From NCBI RefSeq assembly GCF_007827365.1, contig NZ_VISI01000001.1, positions 374,501 through 438,500 on the forward strand: a stretch of 64,000 bases of DNA. The letters run 5' to 3'. A program made the translations under genes and the position numbers. Shown piece after piece: positions 1 through 8,450 of this stretch. Source of the DNA: Olleya sp. Hel_I_94 (lineage in GTDB: Bacteria; Bacteroidota; Bacteroidia; Flavobacteriales; Flavobacteriaceae). Position 1 is the stretch's first letter, and each line of letters begins with the position of its first letter. Under the pieces are notes generated by a model. That model did no database searches and was not told where the DNA came from. It worked only from the letters and a program-made list of their open reading frames with translations.

Positions 1-609
1 CGCCTCATAATAAACGTGAGGCTCGATACCTTGACTTAGCCAGAATTCTGGAAAAAAGGTATTGAATACACTAAAGATAAAAGCGATTCCGGTACTCAAG
101 GCTACCAAAGTATCCATATTAGCCTTACCGTATTTAGCTTGCTTATAAGCATTGATAAAAAAACTACGACCAAACCAAAATAGAACAGGAATAGATAGTG
201 CCAACGATATCCATTTCCCAGGTTCCCATTGCATAAAAAACATTCCTAACACAAAAATAGGAAGTGTAAGAATTGCCGACCAGATGGTACGGCTCTTTAT
301 ATCTTGGTAGTGCTTTTGTTGAAGTTCTTGTTGTACTTCAGAAGGATTTTCTGCATCTATGATAATATCATAACCTACCTCACGAAGTGCGTTTTGAAGT
401 TGATTAGGACTCAACTCTTTGTCGTATTCGACAAGAACAGAACTATTGGCAAAGTTTACGCTGGCATCAAATACTCCTGATGTGTGTTTTAAGACAGATT
501 CAACGCTGGATGCACAAGATGCACAGGTCATTCCCGTAACAGGAAATGATTCTTTTATACTCTCTTTACGGTTCTTTTCTTTGGTTGCAAATACGTTAAT
601 TGTCTCCAT
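1..609 (-). CDS. copA: Copper-translocating P-type ATPase, N-terminal 203 residues (truncated by window edge)
   Basis: The reading frame opens at an ATG ending at 609 and runs open to base 1, so only the N-terminus is here. Residues about 20-87 form a heavy-metal-associated (HMA) domain with the metal-binding motif GMTCASC (Cys29 and Cys32). Then come the first hydrophobic helices (about residues 108-180) and a segment containing NMDTLVALSTG, typical of P1B-type copper ATPases such as CopA, which export Cu(I) from the cytoplasm. A palindrome lies 13 bases upstream of the start (622-638). The neighbouring HMA/AraC regulator and Cus genes support a copper role. The CPC and phosphorylation motifs lie outside the window, so metal class rests on the N-terminus and context. 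Confidence 0.9.
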   Translation of the reverse strand, partial: METINVFATKEKNRKESIKESFPVTGMTCASCASSVESVLKHTSGVFDASVNFANSSVLVEYDKELSPNQLQNALREVGYDIIIDAENPSEVQQELQQKHYQDIKSRTIWSAILTLPIFVLGMFFMQWEPGKWISLALSIPVLFWFGRSFFINAYKQAKYGKANMDTLVALSTGIAFIFSVFNTFFPEFWLSQGIEPHVYYEA

Positions 610-621
610 AATCCTATTCTT

Positions 622-638
622 ATTTGTAGACTACAAAT
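622..638. promoter_or_regulatory. Dyad operator candidate upstream of copA
   Basis: ATTTGTAG, one central A, then CTACAAAT form a perfect 8-bp inverted repeat 13 bases upstream of the copA start. A further half-site ATTTGTAG occurs at 683-690. The size and position fit a repressor or activator site. Candidate binders are the adjacent HMA/AraC regulator or a BlaI/CopY-type protein elsewhere; none is proven. Confidence 0.5.
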
Positions 639-719
639 TTCAGAATTAAAGGACTTTAGTATGTTACGTTTTAGGCTGAATGATTTGTAGAATTTGCTTG
701 TGTATTATGATTTTAGTAG

Positions 720-1286
720 TTAAATTTCATCCAAAGATTTTCGGTTCTTATTGGTGCTTTTTTTGAATTTTGTAGGCGTCATTCCCGTAACTTTTTTAAA
801 TTGATTACTTAGATAGGCGACACTACTATAGTCAAGTTTAAAAGCTATCTGACTCAATGTTAATTCATCATAGATTATTAATTCTTTTACACGCTCAATC
901 TTCTGATTGATGATATATTGTTCAAGCGTAATACTTTCAACAGATGAGAACAGTGAACCAAGATATTTATAATCGAGATGTAGGTTTTGACTTATATATT
1001 CTCCCCATTTTATATGTAATTCCCCTGAAGAATGATGAATTTTATCTACGACCAAAGTCTTCATTTGTTCAATAAGCTGACTTTTACGATTGTCTATTAA
1101 ACTAAACCCTGAGTTTAGAAGTGATTGGGACAGACCTGATTTTGTTTTAGAATCTAATGTAGAAAGTAATTTGACCTCTCCCAATTTGATAGAAGTGTAG
1201 CGTATTTTCTGTTGGTCTAAAATATGTGATACCGCAGATATACATCTTGGGCATACCATATTTTTTATGTAAATAGTCTTATTCAT
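720..1286 (-). CDS. HMA-like domain plus AraC-type HTH regulator (copy 1)
   Basis: A 188-residue protein with an unusual layout. The first 70 residues resemble an HMA metal-binding fold with CPRC at residues 12-15. The C-terminal 60 residues are an AraC-family helix-turn-helix (SQIAFKLDYSS followed by YLSNQFKKVTG and TPTKFKK). By analogy with known metal sensors, the Cys pair probably binds Cu(I) and the HTH controls adjacent export genes. A close paralogue with the same architecture lies at 21233-21814. It sits beside the copA ATPase on the same strand, 111 bases upstream of its start. Family assignment of the HTH is firm; metal sensing is inferred from CxxC and context. Confidence 0.85.
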   Translation of the reverse strand: MNKTIYIKNMVCPRCISAVSHILDQQKIRYTSIKLGEVKLLSTLDSKTKSGLSQSLLNSGFSLIDNRKSQLIEQMKTLVVDKIHHSSGELHIKWGEYISQNLHLDYKYLGSLFSSVESITLEQYIINQKIERVKELIIYDELTLSQIAFKLDYSSVAYLSNQFKKVTGMTPTKFKKSTNKNRKSLDEI

Positions 1287-1298
1287 ATCTTATCTACT

Positions 1299-1475
1299 TT
1301 AAAAAAGTGTCCACCCTGCTTTACTTAGAGAATAATAAACCGCCGCTATAGCAGCAACTGCAAAAATTAATATCATTGCAATTAATGCTATAACTTTATC
1401 TTTATTTGAAATATCACTTTTGGGTTTATATTTCTCTTTTTGAATTTTCCTTCTATTTCTTCTGCTTTCACTCAT
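1299..1475 (-). CDS. Small single-helix membrane protein (58 aa)
   Basis: A 58-codon frame with ATG at 1475 and TAA at 1299. The N-terminus is highly basic and polar (MSESRRNRRK and following), then residues 28-47 are a continuous hydrophobic helix rich in Ala and Ile, and the tail is short (SKAGWTLF). It probably inserts N-in. It lies between the HMA/AraC regulator (12 bases downstream) and the cusB gene, all on the same strand. No family recognised. The composition is clearly protein-like for this genome, so it is probably real, but function is unknown. Confidence 0.6.
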   Translation of the reverse strand: MSESRRNRRKIQKEKYKPKSDISNKDKVIALIAMILIFAVAAIAAVYYSLSKAGWTLF

Positions 1476-1546
1476 TATCTTTTTTCTCTTTTAAAGCTAT
1501 AATGCTTTAAAAAACAATCAAACTACTTTCAAATTCTAAATTGCAT

Positions 1547-3349
1547 TTATTCTATTGTGGCTTTTACTTCACCACATTTTAACATTGCTTCACCATAATA
1601 CGGGTTGCGAATTTCTTCTTCTAAACTCAACCAATATGCACCTTTGTTATTGTCTGCCATTGGGCAAAACTCACTGTATACTTTTTGATTAATTCCAAAA
1701 AGCTTGACACCACTTGTCATATGTGAAGAAAGATGCTTAAAATGTCCTCTTTGCTCTGCTATATCTGAATTGTTTTCAATTCCATTAGCAGACGTTTTTA
1801 ATTCCTTTTGAATAGTCATCCAATGGTTATGCGCTTTCTCGTCCTTAAGCAGCTTCATATCTACTTTTGCTAAATTCTTTCCTATGCTTTTTGCAGCTGT
1901 TTGTGCATCATTACTGTTATCATTTATCAAAGCATCTTTTAGAAGGATATAATCATTAAAAACCTGTTTTAACTGATTCTGAAATTTGTTTGAAACTTCA
2001 ATCCTTTCTTTCATTTGAGAATGGTTGGCTTCATTTGTATTTTCTCCAGAATTATCTTCTTGCATTCCCAAATGCCCTTCGTGGCCTGTCATTGTTTTAC
2101 CACCAGATGCATTCATCATACTTTTTTTTCCCTGTAATTGTGCAGCGGCATCTACGGTAAACGTTCCGTTAGTTACGACTTCATCTCCATTCTTTAAACC
2201 TTCAAGAATGGTATAACTATCGCCATTGGCATTGCCCAATAAAACTTCCCTCATTTCGAAAATAGCTTCATTAGGGTTTGTTTTGACATAGACTACAGAG
2301 CGTTCTCCCGTCCACATAACAGCGGTTGACGGTACGGAAACGGTATTCTCGGTGCTTGTTTGCGTACCCTCAATTATACCTTCCACAAACATTCCCGGTT
2401 TAAAGAGGTCTTTCTTATTTTGCAAGACCGCTCTTACAACCACCGTTCTAGTTGCAGAATTTAATAAGGGGTCGATGAATGAGACTTTTGCATCAAAAAC
2501 CTCATTGCGATAAGCATTTGTGGTCACTTTAATAGTTTGCCCTTCTTTTAGGGATGCAATTTGATTTTCATAAGCATCAAATTCTGCCCATACTGTATTG
2601 AGATTTGCAATTTTGTATAAGGGTTGTCCTTGCTTTAGATAATCTCCTTCTTCTACCATTTTCATTGTTACCGTTCCTGAAACGGTTGCAAAAACCGGAA
2701 AGTTTTCTTGCACTTTCCCAGCAGTTTCTATGGCGTTGATTTGCTTTTCGGAAAGTTTCCAAAGTTTAAGTTTGTTCCTAACAGCCTTATACAATTCTGG
2801 TTGCGATTCTTTTAATGATGAAGCAGTAAGCAGTTCTTGCTGTGCCGCAACCAATTCTGGCGAATAAATAGTTGCCAAGCGTTGTCCTGCTCCAACACGT
2901 TCTCCTGTAGAATTAACGTACAGTTTTTCTATTCTTCCTCCAAAATATGTGACCTGTACGGCATTTGACTCTTCGTTGGCTTTAATCTTACCAGATAACT
3001 TAAGGGAATTATTTCCCATTTGTCCTTTTCCTACAAGTGATGTTTGGATATTGGCCAGAGCCATTGCGTTATCGGTCATTTTTATTTCATTGGCATTGAG
3101 GCCATCTGCACCAGATTCGGCTGGAATTAAATCCATTCCACAAATGGGACAATCCCCAGGTTCTGGTTGCATAATCTGTGGATGCATAGAACACGTCCAC
3201 ATTTGATTAGAAGCAATTTCTTCTGAATGGTCGTGGGTGTCTTTCGCATTATTTGTTGCCTTGTCCGCAGAACCTCCACCGAATAGTAGAAAGCCGCCTA
3301 ACAGGCCAACAATCAAGGCAACACTTATATAAATGATGTTTTTATTCAT
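1547..3349 (-). CDS. cusB: CusB-type efflux RND periplasmic adaptor with HMBD and C-terminal DUF3347
   Basis: A 600-residue membrane-fusion protein that links the inner-membrane pump CusA to the outer-membrane channel CusC for Cu(I)/Ag(I) export. Residues 5-26 are an N-terminal membrane anchor. Residues 50-76 hold the heavy-metal-binding domain with CSMHP (53-57) and CPICGM (67-72). The adaptor core (barrel-sandwich hybrid and beta-barrel) fills about 100-400. The last 150 residues are a DUF3347 domain, with a Cys in EFCPMAD and another in MLKCGEV, the same module that occurs alone at 6783-7343 and 7820-8422. CusC and CusA are separated from it by about 8 kb of accessory copper genes, but all run in the same direction. 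Confidence 0.92.
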   Translation of the reverse strand: MNKNIIYISVALIVGLLGGFLLFGGGSADKATNNAKDTHDHSEEIASNQMWTCSMHPQIMQPEPGDCPICGMDLIPAESGADGLNANEIKMTDNAMALANIQTSLVGKGQMGNNSLKLSGKIKANEESNAVQVTYFGGRIEKLYVNSTGERVGAGQRLATIYSPELVAAQQELLTASSLKESQPELYKAVRNKLKLWKLSEKQINAIETAGKVQENFPVFATVSGTVTMKMVEEGDYLKQGQPLYKIANLNTVWAEFDAYENQIASLKEGQTIKVTTNAYRNEVFDAKVSFIDPLLNSATRTVVVRAVLQNKKDLFKPGMFVEGIIEGTQTSTENTVSVPSTAVMWTGERSVVYVKTNPNEAIFEMREVLLGNANGDSYTILEGLKNGDEVVTNGTFTVDAAAQLQGKKSMMNASGGKTMTGHEGHLGMQEDNSGENTNEANHSQMKERIEVSNKFQNQLKQVFNDYILLKDALINDNSNDAQTAAKSIGKNLAKVDMKLLKDEKAHNHWMTIQKELKTSANGIENNSDIAEQRGHFKHLSSHMTSGVKLFGINQKVYSEFCPMADNNKGAYWLSLEEEIRNPYYGEAMLKCGEVKATIE

Positions 3350-3360
3350 TTTAATTTTAT

Positions 3361-3849
3361 TTATTTGTTATTTTCCAATCTTTTAATCATTGCTTTCATT
3401 TCAGCTATTTCCTTTTTTTGAGCCTCAATAATATCTTCTGCCAATTTTTTAACCTCTGGGTCTTGAATGTCCGCTCTTTCACTAGTCAAAATAGCAATCG
3501 AGTGGTGTGGTATCATTGCTTTCATCCACAATACATCTCCTACCGTCGACTTCTGATCACGTACCAATCCTAATGCACCAACAAATAGCACAATACTACC
3601 CAAAACAATGGCTATATTCTTCTTTTTGCTTTGATACATATTTCGCATCGCCACAAACATTATAATGGCCATGGCAGCAATACCCAAGCAACTCATATAA
3701 AAACGTGTAAGGCTAAAATAGACGTGATCTATTTGATAAGTGTTCAAGTACATTGTAATGTACATTGCTATAAATGATACAGCGAGCATCAATAAAAATT
3801 TTGTGTAATTTCCTTTTTTCATTTCTTCGTTTTGTTTTTGTGTATTCAT
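3361..3849 (-). CDS. DUF305 family membrane protein
   Basis: A 162-residue protein with three hydrophobic helices (about residues 17-35, 52-68 and 79-96) followed by a C-terminal helical segment holding PHHSIA (114-119) and an acidic/lysine-rich tail of the DUF305 type. DUF305 domains have a ferritin-like four-helix look and often occur in copper-resistance loci; metal binding through the HH pair and Met residues is plausible but not shown. It lies 11 bases downstream of the next gene's coding end boundary with cusB and 16 bases from the PepSY gene, suggesting one operon. An alternative start is Met10. Confidence 0.8.
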   Translation of the reverse strand: MNTQKQNEEMKKGNYTKFLLMLAVSFIAMYITMYLNTYQIDHVYFSLTRFYMSCLGIAAMAIIMFVAMRNMYQSKKKNIAIVLGSIVLFVGALGLVRDQKSTVGDVLWMKAMIPHHSIAILTSERADIQDPEVKKLAEDIIEAQKKEIAEMKAMIKRLENNK

Positions 3850-3865
3850 TTGTTAATGGTTTTAA

Positions 3866-4570
3866 TTATTTTCTTTTTTTTATTTTTCTAACAGTAGGCG
3901 AACTTGTGAACCAAAGTAAAAACCCACTGAGTACTGTTATTAATCCTAAAAGGGAAAAAGCCCTTAAAACTATTGTGTTAAAATTATCGCGTCCTTGATA
4001 ATCCATGGTATGTGTCATCCATAAGAAGTCGAACCAACGCCAATCTCGATGACGAACTGTTTGAAAAGCTCCGTTTTTAATCGCCACATAAGCCTTAAGA
4101 TTTTCATCAGTTTTATATGAAATTTCATAAGCCGGCAAAGGTCTTCCTCGGTACTCATGATGATCACCTACAGTTTCAATCCTTCGTATTTGTTCAAATT
4201 TTAAATCCGACAACATATAGCGCTCAGCTACTTTTATGGCTTCCTGTTCTGTGAGTTCGTCTTTCTTTACACCTGTAAGCGCATTATAAAGGGTTGTTTC
4301 ATTAATCCAATAGTAAGGTGTATCTGCTATTTCAAGAAGCTCTAGTGATCTAATAGGCTCTTTTAAACCTAATTGAGAACTTCCCAATAAATCAGCAAAT
4401 GCAGCTTGTTCAGGATTTTCTTTTTTGAAATGGTCACCGTGAATCTCATCAATATCCGTCCAACTAAAGTACATTCCGCTAATAGTCCACATCAAAAATT
4501 GGACGCCTAAAAAGAGGCCCAAATAGCGATGCGCTTTTCTAATTTTTATTGCTGTCTTTCTTTTTACCAT
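3866..4570 (-). CDS. PepSY-associated membrane protein
   Basis: A 234-residue protein with an N-terminal membrane helix (about residues 17-36), a periplasmic PepSY-like portion in the middle and a C-terminal helix (about 203-222) followed by a basic tail. The opening KAHRYLGLFLG and the WxxS/GMYFSW pattern are typical of PepSY-associated transmembrane proteins, which resemble iron-reductase membrane domains. His14 and HTMDYQGRDN near the C-terminus are candidate redox or metal sites, inferred only. The start lies 1 base after the stop of the upstream DUF2911 gene, showing tight operon structure. Confidence 0.8.
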   Translation of the reverse strand: MVKRKTAIKIRKAHRYLGLFLGVQFLMWTISGMYFSWTDIDEIHGDHFKKENPEQAAFADLLGSSQLGLKEPIRSLELLEIADTPYYWINETTLYNALTGVKKDELTEQEAIKVAERYMLSDLKFEQIRRIETVGDHHEYRGRPLPAYEISYKTDENLKAYVAIKNGAFQTVRHRDWRWFDFLWMTHTMDYQGRDNFNTIVLRAFSLLGLITVLSGFLLWFTSSPTVRKIKKRK

Positions 4571-4571
4571 T

Positions 4572-5162
4572 TTAATTTACTTCAAATGGAAATTCAACAA
4601 CGACCTTTTCCCAACTCAAACTCATTGTGCCTGATACATCGGAAGTCTTTATTATCTTATATTCTAAATGTTCCTGAACTTCTTGGGAAATTTTAGGTGT
4701 TACTTTAAATTGCAATACATCATCTTTCTCGTCGTATTCATCCTTTCCGTGTTGATCCCAATTTGAATTAAACATTATGGTCCATTTATCTTTTGATGGA
4801 ATAGTAAAAAACCCATATTTACCTGCTGGTAAAACTTTACCATCAATGGTTAAATCCTTATTGGTTTCTAACCAAGTTGCATTATGTGCGCCAGCCTGCC
4901 ACACCTGATCGTAAGCCAACAATCCGCCAAAAATGATTCTCTTTCTAACGCCCGGTGATGAATAATCAATATGAATATGAGCATCACCTATCATTGCCAT
5001 AGTTGAAGTATGTGGGCTCAAAGGTTTCTTTTTATCTGGTTGTGCAAAAGTTTCTGAAGCTTTTTCATCAACAACTACCTCTTTGGTTTCTTTCACTTCT
5101 TGTTTGCAAGAGACGATTTGAAAAACGATTAGTAATACAGAAAGGTGGATATATTTTCTCAT
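4572..5162 (-). CDS. DUF2911 domain lipoprotein
   Basis: A 196-residue exported lipoprotein. The signal peptide ends with FQIVSC, making Cys19 the lipid attachment site. The mature part is a DUF2911 domain, recognisable from SPHTSTMAMIG, IDYSSPGVRKR and the GKYGFFTIPSKDKW segment. DUF2911 proteins are widespread in Bacteroidota and their function is not established. Its stop is adjacent to the start of the PepSY gene and its start is 6 bases from the stop of the NTF2-like gene, so it sits mid-operon with copper genes. Confidence 0.85.
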   Translation of the reverse strand: MRKYIHLSVLLIVFQIVSCKQEVKETKEVVVDEKASETFAQPDKKKPLSPHTSTMAMIGDAHIHIDYSSPGVRKRIIFGGLLAYDQVWQAGAHNATWLETNKDLTIDGKVLPAGKYGFFTIPSKDKWTIMFNSNWDQHGKDEYDEKDDVLQFKVTPKISQEVQEHLEYKIIKTSDVSGTMSLSWEKVVVEFPFEVN

Positions 5163-5168
5163 TAGATT

Positions 5169-5651
5169 TTACTTTTTATTTCTTGATGAAGAATGTGTTT
5201 TAATAATTTTCCATTTACCATCCATCTTTTTTAAGATTGACGTAGCTACTCCTTTTTTCTTTATGGTTCGAGAATCACCCTTATCGTCTGGATTTAAGAC
5301 GATGGTATAGACGTAGGTTTCTGTGGTAAATGCATAGGGCGCATCAACCTGTACATCGATTTCGTAATCAGAAAATGTGAAGCTTTTAAAGTGTCCCAAT
5401 TCTGGACCTAAATGATGCTCTATATAATGCGCATAAGAACCTTCTACACCTCCGGATTCAAACACCTTGGAATCTTCTGTGAACAATTCAAATGTTCCCT
5501 CGGTCGTTAGATTTTGTAATGCATCTTTGTATGATTTCATTACGGCAATAACGTCTTGCCTATCTGCTATATCCTTACTATTCTGTGCATTGGTAAAATT
5601 GACCGTGGCAATGAGAACAGTTACTAGTGTAATTAATTTGAATGCTTTCAT
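5169..5651 (-). CDS. Exported NTF2-like (SnoaL/DUF4440) protein
   Basis: A 160-residue protein with a signal peptide (MKAFKLITLVTVLIATVNFT, cleavage after about Ala22) followed by an NTF2-like alpha+beta cone fold: helices around DVIAVMKSYKDALQN, then strands ending in KKMDGKWKIIKTHSS, the usual closing strand pattern of DUF4440/SnoaL-like proteins. I chose the start at 5651 because a longer frame beginning at 5711 would overlap the coding end of the channel gene and lacks a signal peptide at its N-terminus. No catalytic residues can be assigned. The role in the metal locus is unknown. Confidence 0.75.
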   Translation of the reverse strand: MKAFKLITLVTVLIATVNFTNAQNSKDIADRQDVIAVMKSYKDALQNLTTEGTFELFTEDSKVFESGGVEGSYAHYIEHHLGPELGHFKSFTFSDYEIDVQVDAPYAFTTETYVYTIVLNPDDKGDSRTIKKKGVATSILKKMDGKWKIIKTHSSSRNKK

Positions 5652-5670
5652 AGTTATAGTTTTAAAAGGG

Positions 5671-6234
5671 TTATTTGTTAACGTGAATTCTATTAATGTT
5701 TGCAATACCAAATACCAATACCAAAAAGCTCAAGAAAACTTCCATCATTACCAATAGTTTACCTGCAATATTCAATGGTACAATATCTCCGAAGCCAACC
5801 GATGAAAAAGTAATTAAGCTGAAATATAAAAACTCAAAAAACTGTAATGAAAATGAGCCATTGAGCGCTGTACTCGATTTAAAATTTTCAGGGTTCAAAG
5901 TATATAAAGCGTGATAATCTGCTGAAAACGAAAGGACAATCAAAATAATCAATACCCCAAATAAAGTAAGAACGTGGGTTAGCTGATGACTTTCGCCTAT
6001 TATTTTACTTAACTGTATAAAAGTGAGCCTTACGATAAAAATGGTTTTGACCAAAGCCAAACCAACAATTATAAAGGGTAGAAATTGGCTGGCGGAATCT
6101 ACACCTACCCATAGTATATAACTTAACGATAGAGCAATCACTATACTTGCAGTAAGCAATACCTTTTTAAACAGTTGCTTGTAAAAGCCAATTCTTTCAG
6201 ATTTTTCTATTGTGTTCACTTTAGTCATTTTCAA
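5671..6234 (-). CDS. Two-pore-domain-like potassium channel family protein (Ion_trans_2)
   Basis: A 187-residue membrane protein with about four N-terminal hydrophobic helices (25-42, 52-70, 88-104, and the pore region) and a pore loop carrying the selectivity filter SSVGFGDIVP at 144-153, followed by the last helix (158-180). GFGD is the K+ filter signature in bacterial Ion_trans_2 channels. No cytoplasmic ligand-binding or RCK domain is attached. It precedes the NTF2-like gene by 19 bases. Placement in a copper operon is unusual; it could restore membrane potential or K+ balance under metal stress, which is speculation. Confidence 0.8.
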   Translation of the reverse strand: MKMTKVNTIEKSERIGFYKQLFKKVLLTASIVIALSLSYILWVGVDSASQFLPFIIVGLALVKTIFIVRLTFIQLSKIIGESHQLTHVLTLFGVLIILIVLSFSADYHALYTLNPENFKSSTALNGSFSLQFFEFLYFSLITFSSVGFGDIVPLNIAGKLLVMMEVFLSFLVLVFGIANINRIHVNK

Positions 6235-6243
6235 TTTATTTCC

Positions 6244-6378
6244 TTAACTAAATAATTGAAGCGCCAAAGCACCACCAACTATTAAGATTAGTATGGTATA
6301 TATTATGTAATTGAACCATTTTCTAACTACAGACTTTTCAGTTGTATTTTGACACCCGTCTTTGCAACACTCTTTCAT
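6244..6378 (-). CDS. Cys-rich single-helix small protein (44 aa)
   Basis: A 44-codon frame from ATG at 6378 to TAA at 6244. The N-terminus has three cysteines within the first nine residues (MKECCKDGC), then a basic stretch and one hydrophobic helix (about residues 24-41). The gap to the channel gene is 9 bases. The clustered Cys residues ahead of a membrane helix suggest a small cytoplasm-facing metal-binding membrane protein. No named family recognised, but the coding look and spacing make it credible. Confidence 0.6.
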   Translation of the reverse strand: MKECCKDGCQNTTEKSVVRKWFNYIIYTILILIVGGALALQLFS

Positions 6379-6782
6379 TGTTATATCTTCCTTTGTTATA
6401 CGCAAAATCCTTTAAATAATACTTGAAGATGAGAGGCAACCTTTATTAACCAATAAACCAACCAAATGTTTACCCCTCACAATCAAGTACTCTTCACTAA
6501 ACTTCTCTTCATCATAATTTTTTTTATGCCTGACATAGGAAGAGAGATGTTATTATTTTAGGGATATATTCTCTCTCCCTTGTGCAGGCTGCTATTAACC
6601 AAATCAACTTTTCTTTTCAAAATTAATTGTGCCTGACTAGGGAAGGAACTAACACTAACCATCAACATTGTTTTCCTTCCCAGGACAGGACTTAAAAACT
6701 ATTCAGATATCTTTATCATTTTACAACCTTCTGTTAACTAATAAACCAGAACATTGAAAATATTTTTTAAACAAAGGATTAT
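6379..6782. repeat. Intergenic block with degenerate direct repeats and two long hairpins
   Basis: 404 bases without a gene. A pyrimidine-poor unit resembling CAACCTTTATTAACCAATAAACC occurs at 6437-6460 and, diverged, at 6589-6608 and 6723-6748. Between the copies are two imperfect inverted repeats that both begin GCCTGAC: 6528-6547 with 6570-6589, and 6631-6648 with 6673-6690 (arms GGGAAGGAA and TTCCTTCCC). No coding frame spans it. It could be a tandem terminator array for the upstream DUF3347 gene, a processed-RNA hairpin cluster, or remnants of a palindromic mobile repeat. Confidence 0.5.
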
Positions 6783-7343
6783 CTATTGAATAGTCTTTTG
6801 AACTTTTCCGCATTTAAGCATTCTACTGCCGTAATATGGATTTTTCACTTCTTTACTTGTACTCAACCACGCACTACCCTTATCATACATTGGGCAAAAT
6901 TGCTCGTATAACGTGCTTTTCGTACCCGTAATAGCTACCATATCAGTAATATCCTTACTTAACGTTTTAAAGTGCTCGCGTTGGTGGTCTATCGCACTTT
7001 CAGAAATATGTTCTGCGTGCTCGGTAGCATCTTCTATGATATCGGCCAGCTCTTTTTGTTGTTCTTTTGTATAACTACCCATATCAAATGCTTTAAGAGT
7101 GGCTACCAATTTTGTTCCTGCTTGTGCTGCCTTTTTTGTGTCGTCCGCAACTAAAGCATCTTTTAAATTAAAGTAATCACTTAAAATAGCTTCTGCTTTT
7201 GCGTCACTATTTTTATTCATCATTTTGCTATGGTCCATTTTCATATCTCCGTGATCGTGGTTCATTTTTTCTTTTTCCTGTGCATTGGTAAAAGAAACTG
7301 CTAACAATAGCATTGCTGCAATACTCATTTTTAAATTTTTCAT
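6783..7343 (-). CDS. Secreted DUF3347 protein with His/Met-rich N-terminus
   Basis: A 186-residue protein with a signal peptide (first about 21 residues, ending FTNAQ), a short Met/His-rich linker ([17 protein letters not shown]) and then a DUF3347 domain. Conserved residues shared with the other copies here are [24 protein letters not shown] and MLKCG. The two Cys and several His residues suggest copper binding in the periplasm. The same domain ends the CusB protein (1547-3349) and forms the lipoprotein at 7820-8422, with which this protein is closely similar, so one arose by duplication. Confidence 0.87.
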   Translation of the reverse strand: MKNLKMSIAAMLLLAVSFTNAQEKEKMNHDHGDMKMDHSKMMNKNSDAKAEAILSDYFNLKDALVADDTKKAAQAGTKLVATLKAFDMGSYTKEQQKELADIIEDATEHAEHISESAIDHQREHFKTLSKDITDMVAITGTKSTLYEQFCPMYDKGSAWLSTSKEVKNPYYGSRMLKCGKVQKTIQ

Positions 7344-7366
7344 TTTAATTACTTTTAAATTATTGT

Positions 7367-7819
7367 TTATAAACTATCTTTTAATTGTGTGATAAAATTG
7401 ATTAACTCTTCTGCTTCAGCTTCTGTAAATGTTGCCTCACTATGTATCAAAGTGTAAGAATCCAAAGGCATTTCGTCATTTTCAATCTGCTTGATAATAG
7501 ACCTTAACTTACTTGCTTTTCTTCGGCTGGATAATGAATCCCATTCGTTGAAATTAAGTTCAGCTTTGCCTTCTTTAATATGGTCTTCCAAAAACCAAGC
7601 AACAGGTTGAATCTTATTATACCAAGGGTATTGAGTATTATTGCTGTGGCAATCATAGCAGGATACCTGTAATTTTTTTTGAATAGTTTCTGGTACATTA
7701 TTGACCAGCATAAAATCAGTTGACGGTACAGTATCACTCTGATTGCGTGTAGTGGGAATAAATTGAATTCCCACGAACGCTACCAGTAGTATTATTGCTA
7801 TAATCTTTACAATTTTCAT
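7367..7819 (-). CDS. Haem-binding domain protein (CxxCH)
   Basis: A 150-residue protein with an N-terminal membrane anchor or uncleaved signal (residues 3-21) and one haem c motif CYDCH at 54-58, followed by the [13 protein letters not shown] and EWDSL segments typical of the Bacteroidota haem-binding domain family. It would sit in the periplasm tethered to the inner membrane. Its start is 1 base from the stop of the upstream DUF3347 lipoprotein gene. In this operon it may pass electrons or sense redox state beside the multicopper oxidase; that role is inferred. Confidence 0.85.
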   Translation of the reverse strand: MKIVKIIAIILLVAFVGIQFIPTTRNQSDTVPSTDFMLVNNVPETIQKKLQVSCYDCHSNNTQYPWYNKIQPVAWFLEDHIKEGKAELNFNEWDSLSSRRKASKLRSIIKQIENDEMPLDSYTLIHSEATFTEAEAEELINFITQLKDSL

Positions 7820-8422
7820 TTAGTTAATTTCTTTTTGCACCTTACCACATTTCAGCATTTTACTTCCGTAGTAAGGGTTTCTTACTTCTTCACTCATACT
7901 TAACCAATTACTCCCGCCATCGTACATTGGACAAAATTGTTGGTATAGCGTGTTTTCTGTTCCTGTGATTGCAACCATATCGGTTACATCCTTACTCAAG
8001 ATTTTAAAATGCTCTCTCTGGTGGTCTATATCACTTTCAGAAATATGCTCTGCGTGCTCCACCGCATCTTCAATAATGTCTTTTAGATCAGCTTTTTGAG
8101 CGTCTGTATAATTTGAAACATTAAGATTACCGAAGCTTTTTGCAAGAGTAGCACCAAGTTCTTTTGCCTTAGCATTATCATCAGATACTAAAGCATCTTT
8201 GAGGTTGAAATAGTCATTTAAAATGACTTGAGATGCACCATTTCCATTCATTGCCATTTTCTTGCTTTCTTCATCGTGATGTCCATCGCTGTTATTATGG
8301 TTCATTTCTGAATGATTACCATCTGAGTTATTTTGTTCCTTTTTTGCGTCTTTGCAAGACACCGCTGTTAAGGTTATAAATGCTATCGCAACTATACCTA
8401 GTGTTGATTTTAGTTTTTTCAT
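7820..8422 (-). CDS. DUF3347 lipoprotein
   Basis: A 200-residue lipoprotein: the signal ends TAVSC with Cys23 as the lipid site. A His/Asn-rich linker follows (several HNNSDG-like stretches) and then a DUF3347 domain with [25 protein letters not shown] and MLKCG. It is strikingly similar to 6783-7343 across the whole domain. Its stop abuts the start of the haem-binding gene, indicating co-transcription. Likely envelope copper binding, inferred from the conserved Cys and His residues and context. Confidence 0.87.
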   Translation of the reverse strand: MKKLKSTLGIVAIAFITLTAVSCKDAKKEQNNSDGNHSEMNHNNSDGHHDEESKKMAMNGNGASQVILNDYFNLKDALVSDDNAKAKELGATLAKSFGNLNVSNYTDAQKADLKDIIEDAVEHAEHISESDIDHQREHFKILSKDVTDMVAITGTENTLYQQFCPMYDGGSNWLSMSEEVRNPYYGSKMLKCGKVQKEIN

Positions 8423-8450
8423 TTTTATTTATTTTAGGTTATTAAATTAT

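Noticed and set aside
6379..6782. CRISPR array
   Set aside because: The repeated units are degenerate and there are only three of them, with no equal-sized spacers and no cas genes.
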